The notes beneath the pieces were generated by a model, which was not told where the DNA came from, did not search any database, and saw only the letters and a list, made by a program, of their open reading frames with translations. The translations under genes and the position numbers were made by a program. This document shows positions 36,526-48,606 of a stretch of 64,000 nucleotides of DNA, one piece after another (the stretch's first letter is position 1; each line of letters opens with the position of its first letter). Location of the stretch: the NCBI GenBank assembly GCA_032207245.1, contig CM063506.1, positions 22,940,175 through 23,004,174 of the forward strand, given 5' to 3'. Origin of the DNA: Pardosa pseudoannulata (lineage: Eukaryota; Arthropoda; Arachnida; Araneae; Lycosidae).

Positions 36526-37411
36526 ATTCATATGAAACACCCCTAAAAGAATGCACCGATGAAGTTCGTGTTCTAGAATTTGTATCATTAATGAAAGACA
36601 CCTAATAACTTAAAAAATCTTTTCATTCGTTTATGTACTAGTCATGAATCGAAGTTTAATGAACATGATTTATTTTCAATTTTGACATCGATTATTACAC
36701 TTCGTACCTATACGGTGGCTCGCTTTTTTTTTATATCCTACTCGAGTGTAAGGGTTGTGAACACCTTAAAAACATCCATTGAAGAGATATATTTTTGTCA
36801 CAATACGTTCTTATAGTACTTAAATGGAATTCTTATATAAAATAACTCTATGCTTGGATTATTGCATTTTAAAAGGTGGGATTTTCGGCTGATTAATTTC
36901 AGACCCAGCTATTTTACTCTAATGCACTACATATGTCAGGGTAGGTGGAATTTTTAAATTTTTGTGTAACAAGAAATTGATTTTATCTCTTCAAACGTAA
37001 ACTAACCTAACCTAACCTGACTGAAAGCGCATCATCGCAGGCGGTAGTATGGCTTCATATCCTTGAGAAAATAAGCAAAACATCACTGTTTTTATCCAGT
37101 AATAATTCTCTGTAGTTTAGTTTCAAGAAAATGATCACTGTCGTAAGTTTCTTTAAATACTATTACCAAACAATATTTATAATTTGAGAAAAAAAAAACT
37201 TTTAGATAATTTTTAGATATTTGATCCTTTCTTCAAACTTGTAAACGCATATAAATAGTTAATTTCTATGAATTAATTCGAGAAGGAGTCAAAAGTGGAA
37301 AATTAATGTTTTGAGAAATTTTTGAAAAGCTTTTAAGTAAAGTTTAGAAAAATATATTTAGATAATTAATTACTTTACCCAAATTTTGTAAGAAAAGGGG
37401 ATTTGACTTTA
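36523..37411. other. AT-rich sequence with a short telomere-like motif
   Basis: ACCTAACCTAACCT lies at about 37004-37018, three units of the arthropod telomere repeat read on the other strand. No gene is seen. Confidence 0.5.
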
Positions 37412-37425
37412 TCTAGAAGCTTGGT

Positions 37426-37596
37426 TTGATTTGGAGTGCTACGGTCTACTTTTTTGAAACACGACCGTTAATGAGACCAGGACCTACAGCTCAAAGCCGA
37501 TTTCGAATTGCTACGAACATCCATGCCCCAGTGGGATTCAAACCACGAACTCCGGTACCGGAGGCCAGCACCCTAACCCATCGGCCATCGTTCGGC
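37426..37596 (-). mobile_element. SINE-A copy with imperfect TSD
   Basis: Minus-strand copy with GGCCGATGGGTTAGGGTGC head, B box region and an AAACC-type tail at 37426. Flanks TCTAGAAGCTTGGT (37412-37425) and TCTAGTCGCTTGGT (37597-37610) match at 12 of 14 positions. Confidence 0.9.
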
Positions 37597-37610
37597 TCTA
37601 GTCGCTTGGT

Positions 37611-38711
37611 ACCCATCATTTAGTCTAGGTAATAAAGGTTCACAAACAAAAGTTTTATTTATTTCTAAATTAATTTTAATTATTCACCCAAATTAGGGGT
37701 ATTGCTTCTTAGCAGAAGAGTGATAAGAATATACTCTGGTGGGGAAGATTTAATATAATTTCATAAACGTACAATGTTGACGACTGTTTATCAAACACAC
37801 ATGGGGATATTTGTAAAACACAAATTGTTTACTTGCGCTTCTTTAGTACTACGTGTAAAGTATGGTTTTTAGGACATGTAAGGTTAAGATGCGAAATGAT
37901 TGCCTAAGAAAAAAGAGAATAAAAAATTGATTTCTATAGAAATTAATTTTTTGCTGAAAGATTACAATCAAAAACACTTCAATTTCATGAACACTTCAAG
38001 TTGTTCATGAAATGACCATCAGTATTCCTCTTTCCATAGAATTCTGGCATCTTCTTGTCAAGATATTCACATCCTCAATGTCAGTTTGCTCGAGTACTTT
38101 TCCTTTATGATCGATTTCTGACAGTTTTGAAGAATATGGGAAAGTACTTGACACGGATGACTGACCTTTAGCTGTGCGTTTATCACGTTTGCTAACACGC
38201 TGATTTCGTTTGATCGAATTTAAATATGAATGCAGACACTTCAACTTCATTGTGAATAAACATATTTTCACTGAAGGAATATTTTCAAAGAATCGTCAAA
38301 GTTATAAGACGTATGATAGGGTGCGAGGTTGACTGTCAGAAAGGTGTTACATGTAATTGGTATGCAAATTATGCATCTATTAATGGTGAAAATGACAGCT
38401 GTCCGTTGAATGGTTGGTTGACTGGTTGGGAAAAGTTTTTATAATATTGGAAAATTGTGTAATATATACTCAGATTTAATAACAAATTTAAACAATTACC
38501 AGTCCTTTTCAAATTGAAAATATGTATTCGACTGTCTTATAAATATTCGTACCGTGCTGACTGAACAGTTGAAACATGGGGATAGAACAACAGTGGATGT
38601 TATTCAGCATTTGGGTTCAATGCGTATAATAAGATAATTTTCAATGGATGCCCTCCAACGTGGATATTTATGTTAACGATATTGCATATGGTTTGGCCAG
38701 GGAAGATTGTC
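37611..38711. other. Unassigned sequence
   Basis: An 88-codon minus-strand frame at 38005-38271 is Lys/Ser-rich without a recognised motif. Nothing else is supported. Confidence 0.4.
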
Positions 38712-38715
38712 TTAA

Positions 38716-39351
38716 CACTTCGCGTGTGGGCAACGTATTTTTACGTTTTGTGCAATCTGTGACTGGAGCGCGGGTCACGTAAAAATACGTATTTAGTATA
38801 TTTGTGGTGGATACCCACTAACCTACACAAATCTACTAAATACGTATAATTATATGTATGTGTGACATTATATGTGTGTTGTTTGTGTTGCTATGCAACG
38901 CTTTGCATTTTTTCTTTCCACAAGTTATAACTGTCGAGTTACTCGGTCTTTCGTTGCGTTATTTCGTCTTCAATCGAATTCCTAGCTCCAAAACGTACAA
39001 GTCGTGTTTTGTCAATTTGAAGCTTGGTTTTTATATTGTTGAATACAAAATTGATAAAATGAGCCGTTGTGAGAAAGATAGTGATGAAGAAATATGCGCT
39101 GACAGATTATCGGACTTTAATTTAAAAAATCGTTTATTTTTGTGATTTCGTAAAATTGTGATATTGTTTTTTTTTTTTGTTAAATAATCATACAGTATAT
39201 ATTAAAGTGTAAAATAAAAAAAAAATTCTTTCATAAAAAGTAGTTTTCGATTTACTGCGATTTTTCTGAATAACTAAACTTTCGCGCGATTCACGAAAAA
39301 ATGCCCGCTGCATTCGTAAGTTGGCGGTGAAGTATACTTGCATGCCAAGTG
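38716..39351 (+). mobile_element. piggyBac-type element 2 (TTAA-flanked, ACGTA palindromes)
   Basis: TTAA sites at 38712-38715 and 39352-39355 bound a 636-bp element with ends CACTTCGCGTG and, from the other strand, CACTTGGCATG. Just inside the left end are two palindromes with arms ACGTA and TACGT around four bases (38733-38746 and 38777-38790). A short plus-strand frame inside ends MSRCEKDSDEEICADRLSDF (ATG at 39059), acidic like a transposase N-terminus, but this is suggestive only. Confidence 0.8.
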
Positions 39352-39355
39352 TTAA

Positions 39356-40090
39356 GAGATACTGACGGCGACTGTCTTACTTCCTCGGAACTTTCCTCTC
39401 ATGTTAAACTAACAATCATTTCTTCTCGGAGCTCCTGTAAATAAGTGGTAGGATATTGACTGTCCGAGTACCACATTTAGTAGAGCAACCAGTAGCCTAT
39501 GAGACGGCTCTTGCTACTCTGTTTAGAGGCCATCTTCGTGCTCTTCAAGTTTTTACCTTTAGCTGGAATTTTAGGCTGACAAGCCATTCCTGCCCATACC
39601 CTAACATGTATTGGTTGCCAAAAGAGCCGGATATGGTTCACTTTGGTGTGGTTATTCATTGCTTGAAAACACAGATATCCATGGACTGCATCAAGATGTT
39701 GCTGTCGATTTAGTTTGATGAGAAATAATAAAAACATTCATACCATAGAGTATATTGTTAATCGTTATATTGTCCCAAAGTTCTGATAGCGTTGACCTGC
39801 TACAGATCATGGGATTAATACCACGCTGATATTCTGAGAAACAGTTTATCTACGCTATTTGGAGCAACCATTCATCTTCCATAAGCGAGGGATGAAATTT
39901 ATCTTTCAACAAAATCCGTTTATTTTGTATTCATGTGCTTATGTCAATCAGAAAAGTTAGTATCACTCCTTCGTAAAAATTTTCGGTAAAAGGCTATTTT
40001 GACGAAATTTTGGAGCAACATTTCAGATATTTTTCTGTATTGTATGATCATTATACATGTCCCTTCAACATTAAGTGGTTTTCAAATATC
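39356..40090. other. Unassigned, possibly decayed transposon
   Basis: Both strands are open over 39456-39737. The plus-strand peptide has no named domain. A VRVWAGMA word on the minus strand is reminiscent of Tc1 transposases but is too short to rely on. Confidence 0.3.
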
Positions 40091-40345
40091 AAATGCGTGC
40101 AGCAATACGTTTTTTGTGAGAAAAAATCCCCCTTTCTTATATCCCGAACATTTCACCTTGTGACATCTATATTTTTGGTTCCATGAAAGAACTTTCAAAG
40201 GGACGGTACCATTAGGATGACGGAGAATGCAACAAAAGAATGGTTATCGGACGTTTGACAGCATTTCTTTGTAGTAGGGATTAATAAACTTATGTCACGC
40301 CTCGACATTTCTTTAAATAACGGTGGAGATTATGTCAAAAAGTAG
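40091..40345 (+). pseudogene. Possible mariner transposase C-terminal relic
   Basis: After frame changes the plus strand reads words like HFTLCDIYIFGSMKELSKGR, which resemble the mariner block around SPDLAPCDFFLFP that carries the third catalytic aspartate. Decay is heavy and no terminal repeats were found. It is listed as a possible relic. Confidence 0.35.
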
Positions 40346-40454
40346 AAAGAAAGCCACTAAACATGAAATTAATTAATGTCTATCAATAAGATTTATTTAT
40401 TTACACTCCTTTTAACATTTGTTTTTGAGTTTTATTCTCAAATCTATACATATG

Positions 40455-40575
40455 CTTTTAGATCGTGGGTTTGAATCCTATTAATGGCATGGATGATCGT
40501 AGCCATTTGAATCAATTTTAAGCAGTAGGTTCCAGCCTTATTTTCCATAGATCTGCAAAGAATCCAAACAGGTAA
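40455..40575 (+). mobile_element. SINE-A fragment, 5' truncated
   Basis: Begins near the B box (GGGTTTGAATCC), continues with GGCATGGATGATCGTAGCC and TTTTAAGCAGTAGG, and ends at AATCCAAAC. Confidence 0.7.
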
Positions 40576-41519
40576 ATTAAAATCTTTACATTTGCAAGCC
40601 TTGAACTAGTACTTAACATGCAGGACTTTATTTTTGAGGTAATGGGTTCGAGTCTTGAAAAGTTTCTCTGTATACTCAGAGTTTGTCCAGAACACACAGT
40701 GAAACAGCATATTTTTCATGATTACAGAGGAAAGTTGTGGGGGGTTCAGGATATAGGTCCACCTTCATCAAAAGTTAATACTAAACATGATTTTTTAAAT
40801 TTCACTGACAAAGAAAGGTCGCCGGTATAGGCTTCACTATTTATATGAACGAGTTCAAGGGTAACAAATAAATAGGATTGGGGAGATCCCTAGGAATAGA
40901 TCCACCCACCGTTAACTATTTCGTGGTAACTATTTCTATTACAAGTTGAGCTTTGTTAATACTAAAGTTAGTACTTAACACTATGCTTAGAAAGTTTGAG
41001 TGACTACTCATAAAAAATTTTCGGAGCACTAGAAATATAATACACTAGAATAATTAGTACTATTTTTAACACTGCCTTAACATTAAAACTACAGGCGAAG
41101 TAACTAAATAGAATTTTTAAAACTAAAAAAATGGAGCTTTAAAGTAATGCTTTAAAATAATGTACGAAAAACAAATTACTTAAGGTAAATAAAAAGCTAT
41201 TTAATCTAAAAGGAGAACGTAAATACCAAGGAAATGATTACAACTGTTTAAAAATGTATGATCTAAAACAATAACAAATATTAAACTAGCATTAATCTCC
41301 TTTGATAGGTAGGTCCTATTCCTGGGTCTTCGTTCCTAATGGTAAAAAAAGCCCTAGGCCGGGTTATACAAAATCTTAATTTTGTGGCTTAATTTTGTGG
41401 TGTTTTTAATGGCACAATATATACACTACAGTAATTTAGAAGCATAAAGGTAATTAAAAAGTTAATCAAACTTCAGGTATTTCAGAGACCATTTAAACAA
41501 TTAGAATTGCAACAAAAAA
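40576..41519. other. AT-rich sequence without a recognisable gene
   Basis: The 70-codon frame at 40618-40830 has no motif. Nothing else is recognised. Confidence 0.4.
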
Positions 41520-42730
41520 ACATTTAAGATCTTCCCAGAATAAGTAAATGAAATTTTGTATCCACGAAGAATTTCGGTTTAGGGAAATATCTGTGGAAAA
41601 ATCGCAACAAACGCATTTTAAAATTGCCGTAAGCTGTAATAGGGCAGTACTTGAGCTCTATTCAGGCAAATACCCAATAAAAGAAATTTTGAACCTTTTA
41701 GGTATTGTGTAAAAGATAATTCTGATAAAGTAACATGCAAGCAAAATATCGATAATGCATTTTAATATCGCCGGTTGCCGTTATAAAACAGTGCTTGAGA
41801 GGTGAGTGCATTCAGGGAAATACATTTGAAAAGAAGTTTTGAACCTTACAGTGAATGAGTAAAAAATAATTCTGATGGAGTAACATGCTAAGAAAATCAT
41901 TAAAATAAGCATAATTTTAATAGGCGTACAGAAAATTAATGTAGTGTTTACATCAGATTATGTGGTATATCATATAGACAAACAGTGATTCCTACATTAG
42001 ATAGACTGTTGCAGTTCCAATATAATTTGGAACAATTTGAACAGAAAAATTGGTACTTCTATTATTGTATGTGTTGAACGGAGATTACGAAAGTACTACG
42101 TTGTAAATATTAACGATTTTCTGCTTACTCGAGCGGTAAATAACTGTTAATGATAACTTACTTCCTTTTAGTGCTAAACATTATTTTTCCCCCTGTTAAG
42201 CTTGTTAACTTACGCTTTTTCTGAAAGTTTGGAAAAATCCATTTTAATATGTTTGTTCACAAGTACCATTTTCTCTATTTATTCCATGCAGTTTTGTATC
42301 TATTTCTTTTTTCACTTACTGGTCTTAGAATACTTGAATGCAAACGTTTGAGAACACATTTGGAGAACGGAATTACGGTTAGTTCAACAGTGAGCTGGTT
42401 TGTATTTTATTTTATTTTATTTTTATTTATTTTTTGTTAGAAACTTTGTTTTAGAATTCCATTTCGGGTATGGATGTTCAGAACCTTTCAAGATTAGTAT
42501 TTTCTCATTAATCGCCCAGTCATTTTCTACTAATATATAATGAGGAATGCCTTAAATTCATTACAAGCAAAGATCTTAAGATCTCCCCAGAAGAAGTAAA
42601 TGAAATTTTGTATCCACGAAAAATTTCGGTTTAGGGAAATATCTGTGGAAAAATCGCAACAAACGCATTTTAAACTAATGTTTTCTACTAATCTATAATG
42701 AGGAATGCCTTAGATCCATTCATCCATTAA
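41520..42730. repeat. Interspersed duplications (about 105 bp and 145 bp)
   Basis: A block of about 100 bp containing TTTTGTATCCACGAAGAATT and GGGAAATATCTGTGGAAAAA occurs at about 41523-41622 and again at 42575-42676. Between them a unit of about 145 bp containing GATAATTCTGAT and AGTAACATGC is repeated in tandem (about 41625-41768 and 41769-41900). TATAATGAGGAATGCCTTA also occurs twice (about 42535 and 42701). This is non-coding. Confidence 0.8.
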
Positions 42731-42994
42731 AATAGATTATTAAAATAGAGAAATTAAAATAATTTTGAAAATTGCAGTCTGTTTTCACTTCAGCTGCCAT
42801 TTTAAACATTGCAGGATGATCTTTATGAAAAGAAAAAGGATATAAGTCAAGAACTTCAGGAGGTTTGGGGAAATGCAAGTAGCAAAGTAACGAGTGGTTA
42901 TTTTAAGACTTGGACACATACATAGAGAGAAGTAGACGTAAATGATAGAAAAGAGGACTGGTCATCTTACCGACACCTTCAAACGATGTATTAA

Positions 42995-43548
42995 CACATT
43001 GTATGCGGGACACGTACTAGTACGTTTTCTGACGATTGATACTTGAGCACGGGTCACGCACTAGTATGTTTTCTGACGATTGATACTTGAGTGCGGGTAC
43101 GTACTAGTACGGGTTAGTGTAACAACATGGTTTGTTTATGGGTACAAAAATAACGGTATATACAGGAAAACGAAGCCGAATGTTCTTGTCTACTACGTAG
43201 ATTCTGGAAAAATTTAAACAAATAAAAACTAGTTTTCACATCTGTTGATGTGGAACCACAGAACGGGAAAATATTAAAACTATATACTACTATTTCTATT
43301 TGATTTTTCATATTTATGATACTATTATAAATTTATCCACTAAAAAATATTTTTTGTTTACAAAAATCTTATGGTTGTTATTTATATATTTCTATTTATA
43401 TATTTGTTTATATATTTCAATATAAAATACTAAAAGTTGGTTAAAAAATTAAATAATTTTCTATCTATTGAGATTTAACTGAATAACTAAATTTACGAGC
43501 AAAACGCCGCTCCCGGCACAATTCCGCTGCGTACCCTCACACAATGTG
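42995..43548 (+). mobile_element. piggyBac-type element 3 (TTAA-flanked, CTAG-centred palindromes)
   Basis: TTAA at 42991-42994 and 43549-43552 flank a 554-bp element with ends CACATTGTATG and, from the other strand, CACATTGTGTG. Inside the left end a unit of about 44 bp is repeated, each copy carrying a palindrome built on ACGTACTAGTACGT (43012-43025, perfect; a diverged copy at 43057-43068; and 43099-43111). No transposase remnant was recognised. Confidence 0.82.
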
Positions 43549-43552
43549 TTAA

Positions 43553-44039
43553 GAAATTTGAACAGAGAATCGGTTGGATTAACTGGCCTAATAGAAAAGC
43601 TAGTCTTGGCCTGTGATCATCTACCACGACTAATAGAAAAATTAACCATGATAAAAACAAACCATTTTATTTATTTATATATTTTTTACCATGGCGTATT
43701 AAACAATTTTATTTCTTTTTATTCCATTAATTTTTTTAATGATTCACCAGTGAATTTAAAAATTTAATGGATAACCATTCTAATCAAAAATATTTTTATA
43801 TGAATTGTGATTTCGCACGCAATATATTGCTAATGTTCCGAACTTGTTAAGTAATAAATATGTTAAATTGGGTTTAATTTTTAATAATGCTAATTAGTAA
43901 ATTCAATTATAAAAAAATACTATTTTCCGTCTAGCTTTTATATTTGTCAATGATTTTAAAGCGTTTTTTCCTTGGACCTTACTCCTCGGTTTTGTTGTTG
44001 ATGAAATCCATTAATTAATTTTGTAACAAACCTTAGTAG
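43553..44039. other. AT-rich sequence without a recognisable gene
   Basis: Nothing is recognised. Confidence 0.45.
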
Positions 44040-44270
44040 TTCCGTCGGAAAAGGCGTCATAACCGGTGGGTTGTGGGTTCGATACTCGATCTTACAACCA
44101 GAGAGAATACTGTGTCCATTATGGGCAGCTAGGAGAAGTAAAATAGGTTTATGGTCACAATGTTCTCCAAGTTCAAACGATAGCTTTAAATCTGATAGAT
44201 CAAGTCTAAAGGTACTGTTTTTGCTTTTAAATTACGAAGACCTATTTTCTGTGATCACATTATAAGGATC
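44040..44270 (+). mobile_element. SINE-C copy, degenerate
   Basis: A B-box-like GTGGGTTCGATACTC is followed by AAGTAAAATAGGTTTATGGT, CACAATGTTCTCCAAGTTC and AAATTACGAAGACC, the same order as the better copies at 56.1 and 63.5 kb. Confidence 0.7.
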
Positions 44271-44289
44271 TATCCCCATCAGGTAAGTT

Positions 44290-45170
44290 CTAGAGTGTAA
44301 GATGCCTAGGTATCTAGGATTATAAGAAATGATACTCAACATCCTAGTTGCAAAAAATATAGAGAACAACTAATACCAAAATAAATTTTTAATAAATAAT
44401 TATTTTAGCAAAGTTCTAGTAACAACCATATTGTAGGAACCAACACTACATAGTTATCGATGTCTACTTATCTAGGATTATCAGAAATGAAGCTGACCAT
44501 TCAGTTGCATCAAATGTATCAAACAACCAGACCCAGAAAGCAATTTTTAATATAAGTAATCATTTTAGTAATGGTCGTGGGACGATCCTATTGTCGGAAT
44601 CCCTACTACATTGTTATCGATGTCTACTTTATCTAGGACTATCAGAAATGAAACTTACCTTTCTAGTTGCATGAAATATATAGATCAACTAAAAGCAAAA
44701 AGCAATTTTAATATAAGTAATTATTTTAGAAATGGTCGTATGACGATTTTATTGTCGAAATCCCCACTACATTGTTATCGATGTCTACTTATCTAGGATT
44801 ATCAGAAATGAAGCTGACCATTCTAGTTGCATCAAACATATCGAACAAAAAACCAAAAAGAAATTTTATAAGTAATCATTTTAGCAATGATCGTGTGACG
44901 ATCCTACTGTTGGATTCTACACTACATTTTTATCGATGTCTACTAGGATTATCAGAATGAAGCTGTCCATTCTAGTTGCATCAAATATATCGAAAAATAA
45001 AAAAAAATTTATATAATTTTTATTCCTACTAGGAGTCATTGATGTTTAAGTGACGACTATTGTTAAGCATACAATTATCGATGTCTACTTTACTCTTTAT
45101 CAGAATTAGTTATCAGTATCAACCAATTATATCGAACAAAAACAATCATTTTGTATAAATTTATTTTCAT
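44290..45170. repeat. Minisatellite, unit about 157 bp, about six copies
   Basis: ATCGATGTCTACTTATCTAG recurs near 44457, 44614, 44770, 44930 and 45079, with an older copy at about 44300. Each copy also has ATTCTAGTTGCATCAAA and ATAAGTAATCATTTTAG-like words. Small open frames inside are artefacts of the repeat. Confidence 0.92.
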
Positions 45171-46344
45171 GGTATATCTCTAATTTCTCATAGAACATGA
45201 AGATAAATTACGAAATATTTACCATATGATAATCATTCTGTTGATATTTTAATTTATGTTTTAGAAACCAAATGTTATGCTATCTTAAGAAAATAACTAA
45301 AATTAAAGCAAAATTCATTTATTCACCCAAAATTTATCAATTAAAACAATCTGAACATTAAAATATGGGCCTGGGGATTAAAAACTAGAACTTTCTGAAA
45401 ATCCTTCTTTTTCTCTCCTAAAAGTGAAAAAAAGAGATCTTGACCTAAATGTAAACCCGCAAAGTAGAACATACGATGCAACTACGAATCGAACATCCGA
45501 ACGGTCTTTTAATGAAAAGTGATGGGGGGGGGAGAGAAATATATGTTTCTTTTGTAAGACAAGACTTGTGAGCTATTTGTCTTACAGAGAGCGAATAACA
45601 AACATCTTCATTGATATAAAAATAAATAAAAAATAAGTTCTTATAAAAATTTTTAAAAACTACGTTTGTGCTCAATACACATTTTTTCAAGTTGACAGCA
45701 AACTGATGGAGTCTTTTAACAAAGGGAATCGTAAATGAAGATTTCTTGTCTTTCTCATTTTCATTCCATGGTGTATCGTATTTTGAATGGAAAGGCCTAA
45801 GAGAATATTAGTAGAAAAGTATTAGTCATTTACGAACATTTGCGAATGTGCTTTTTTTGGTAATGTGACAATTTTCAGTTCTATTGTTGTCCTGTATTCA
45901 CATTCAGTAATAGTTCGAATTCATGAATTCAACCATTTCGCTTGTTTTCTGATTTAAATAATAAAAAATAACGTTTAAAAGATATTTCAAAAACGTTTTG
46001 TCTTTAGTGATACTCTTGCTTACAAGCATACTATATCCCTAAAAAATACAGTGATGGCTATATATGAAACAATTAAAGTTTCAAAATGTACAATACTCCC
46101 GAAAAAAATGTTTGCACTTATTTCACATTTGCTTTTATGTCAATCAATCTTACTTAATTCCGATTTTCTTTTCTAGATGGGAGTGAATGAATATTATGTC
46201 TTTGAGAACAAATTTATATGGGCGTTGTGCATGTTCATCTTTTTATTATATTGACATTAATCATTCTTGTATTTTTTAACGTTTTAACCCAATAATTTTT
46301 TTTTCCTTAGCTAAACAAGGTATTATAGTCACTGATAATACTAA
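45171..46344. other. AT-rich sequence without a recognisable gene
   Basis: The 81-codon minus-strand frame at 45445-45690 has no motif. A 9-G run lies at about 45524-45533. Confidence 0.4.
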
Positions 46345-46860
46345 AATTCCTTCTCACCATCCTACCCCGTATTATAACAATATAAAGGATATTAAAATTG
46401 TTGGATCATGAACCAAGGTAGCATAAAAATATTGGCCGATATCAAAATCATAATATATGCCAACATCAAATGAACCCCTTCTAAATGGAATCTCTGAATA
46501 TCATTTTTGACATTCAGCAATATTTGTCAACATTCACTGATATCCCTGAATATAAATTTTTCATATTTAACAATGTTTGTCAATATTTCTTTGATATCCC
46601 TGAGAATAATTTTTTTATATTAAGCAATAGTTGCCACCTGGTAGTTCGATATCAAAATCATAATATAGGCCAACATCAAATGAACCCCTTCTAAATGGAA
46701 TCTCTGAATATCATTTTTGACATTTAGCAATGTTTGTCATTATTCCCCGATATCCCTGAATATATTTTTTTAATATTTAACAATGTTTGTCAATATTTCT
46801 TCGATATTCCTGAGCATCATTTTTTGATATTTAGCAATCTTTATCACTTGGTAATTCTGC
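46345..46860. repeat. Short satellite with higher-order period of about 211 bp
   Basis: Sub-units of about 70-80 bp built on TTTAGCAATGTTTGTCAATA and GATATCCCTGAATAT alternate. The block AAATGAACCCCTTCTAAATG recurs 211 bp apart. The first 138 bp (46345-46482) is exactly duplicated at 49167-49304. A diverged inverted relative lies at about 49690-49805. Confidence 0.88.
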
Positions 46861-47441
46861 GGTATGTACAAATTCATTCGTTTTTCCTTGAAGTAAGTGT
46901 TTTTTTCTATCTGTTAAGAAACTTTCGTTTAAAATTAGTATTACTGGTCGTTTTACCTCAGTACAAAAATCTACGGTAGTCCAGTTCTATTGTGCTTGTC
47001 TCCAAAAGATTGTAATAATTAAAATTAGTCGTAGTACTCGTTGAGGAGGATGGGCAGAATCGATTCATTTCCGTTCACATTCAGCTAATTTGAATTTATG
47101 AAGCGGTTGGAACTGGAATAGAGTTATATTGGATTCTTGATGAGTTAGGGTTAGCAAAATGAGGAATTTTCACGTTTTCTAATTTTGATATTAAACGATA
47201 GAAGACAAAAAGTAAGCAGGCCAGTAGCTATTTTTCTTTCATTTGGGGGCCTAATGAGTGATTTCTAATGGGTTTTATAGCGGACTCTTTAACGTCTCTC
47301 AAAAACGATACTTTTTCTCCGCCGAGTTTGTGACGTCATCGTTCATGCAGACACCGAGCGCCTATGCTGTTTACATGTTAAAAGGCGACTTTTAAATTTG
47401 TTTTTGTGTAAAGTATCGCATATAATAGAAATTTTTTTGTT

Positions 47442-47651
47442 ATGTCTGGCATTAAAAAATCATACTCTAAATATTGTATTGTGCCACTCTGTAAAAATAC
47501 AACAACTAATTGCAATGAGAAGATATTTTTAAGCGTTCCGAAAGACCCATATACACGTAAAATCTGGACAACTGCGATGAAAAGGGATGAGAAATTAAAC
47601 CCCAAATATATGATACAAATCATATGGGTTTGTGAAGCAAATTTGTTGTAA
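47442..47651 (+). CDS. THAP-domain protein fragment
   Basis: A 69-residue frame beginning MSGIKKSYSKYCIVPLCKN. It shows the start of a THAP zinc finger: Cys12, Cys17, the IFLSVPKDPYTRKIW block with the invariant Trp42, and Cys64. THAP fingers use C2CH and bind DNA; in this copy the expected CEDH ending reads CEAN, so the ligand histidine is lost. THAP domains are common at the N-terminus of transposases of the P and Kolobok types and in domesticated relatives. The frame stops right after the finger, so any catalytic part is gone. It is probably non-functional. Confidence 0.7.
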   Translation: MSGIKKSYSKYCIVPLCKNTTTNCNEKIFLSVPKDPYTRKIWTTAMKRDEKLNPKYMIQIIWVCEANLL

Positions 47652-48195
47652 TTAAATGCTTGCTTTTGTTTCAATATTACTAATTTAGAACAATTAAAGT
47701 TCATAAAAATACATCTATACCTTTAAAAGGATTGTTGATTAACCACTGTTATTTAACTTTTAAAACTGCTAATTTTCGAGTATTATCACAGAGTTCAAGT
47801 ACAATAAATATTTTATAAAGCATATAAATATCGAAAAACATATAAATATCTAAAGCATATAATTATCTAATAAATAACTCGGGGAGGGGAAGGTTATGTA
47901 TTTTCAAGGTATTATAAATATTTTCTTCAGAGATGCATACTTTCTTGTGTATCAAATCACAGTGATATTTTTCGATTAAATTGGTAACTAATTTGAAAAA
48001 AAGTATAATATTTTTAAAATACTTAATAATGATATTACTTTAAAAATTAAATTTAATTTGAGAAATTTTATAAATTTTTTAATTTGACATTAATATTAAA
48101 GGCAATAAAATTGTATTGCTATTTAAAAATGTATAAATAATTAAGTAAAGCCGTTTAAAGATTTTAAATTTTTTTTCATCATATTTAAAATAGCT

Positions 48196-48266
48196 AAGAA
48201 TTGATTTGGTTTTGGATTGCTACGGTCTACTTTTTGCAACACGAAGGCTAATGAGACCGGTCTCAC
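48196..48266 (-). mobile_element. SINE-A tail fragment
   Basis: Minus-strand tail: GGTCTCATTAGCCTTCGTG, GCAAAAAGTAGACCGTAGC and CCAAAACC. It is inserted inside the THAP-type element. Confidence 0.8.
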
Positions 48267-48472
48267 AATAAATACCTCCTCTAATTTTTATTTTAATATT
48301 ACATCCGTCTCTATTTATAAAAAACGTTGCTACTACAAATGTGTGTGTATATGATATATGTATATTTATTTGACTTGTTTGTGTTTACAAACAAAAGAGC
48401 TGTGTTTAGCATGAATAAAGTATTAATACATGTGAAGTAAAATTGGAAAAAAATATAAATGATTTTACATAC

Positions 48473-48606
48473 CTTTGGGTTTTAGTTCCTCGTATTTCTG
48501 CTCCCATAAAATCCGGGTTTTTTGCCAAGAAAGAAAACATTGACATGCTGTCAGTTTTCGGGAGTTTGTCTGATTGTCCTTTGGTAAATCCAGGTAGAAG
48601 AGACAT
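48473..48606 (-). pseudogene. First exon of an unknown transposon-linked protein
   Basis: The minus strand encodes 44 codons from an ATG at 48606: MSLLPGFTKG, then LPKTDSMSMFSFLAKN and GAEIRGTKTQ. Translation meets an excellent 5' splice site, CAAAG/GTATGT, at 48472/48471. From memory, arthropod proteins with a SWIM-like finger and a YqaJ-type nuclease domain share an N-terminus with LPxI, a short helix and AEIRGxKxxR. If so, this is their first exon, with the remainder deleted. That family link is unverified. It faces the THAP ORF from the other end of the same element. Confidence 0.5.

Noticed and set aside
37426..37623. Open frame with RPGPTAQSRF and GFKPRTPVPEA
   Set aside because: A translation of SINE-A sequence, not a protein family.
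44611..44960. Two similar 61-62 residue open frames suggesting a duplicated small gene
   Set aside because: They are successive units of the 157-bp minisatellite and are not open in the other units.
46485..46979. Two related open frames with repeated DIPEY-like words
   Set aside because: Explained by the satellite period. The repeats are DNA-level and shift frame between units.
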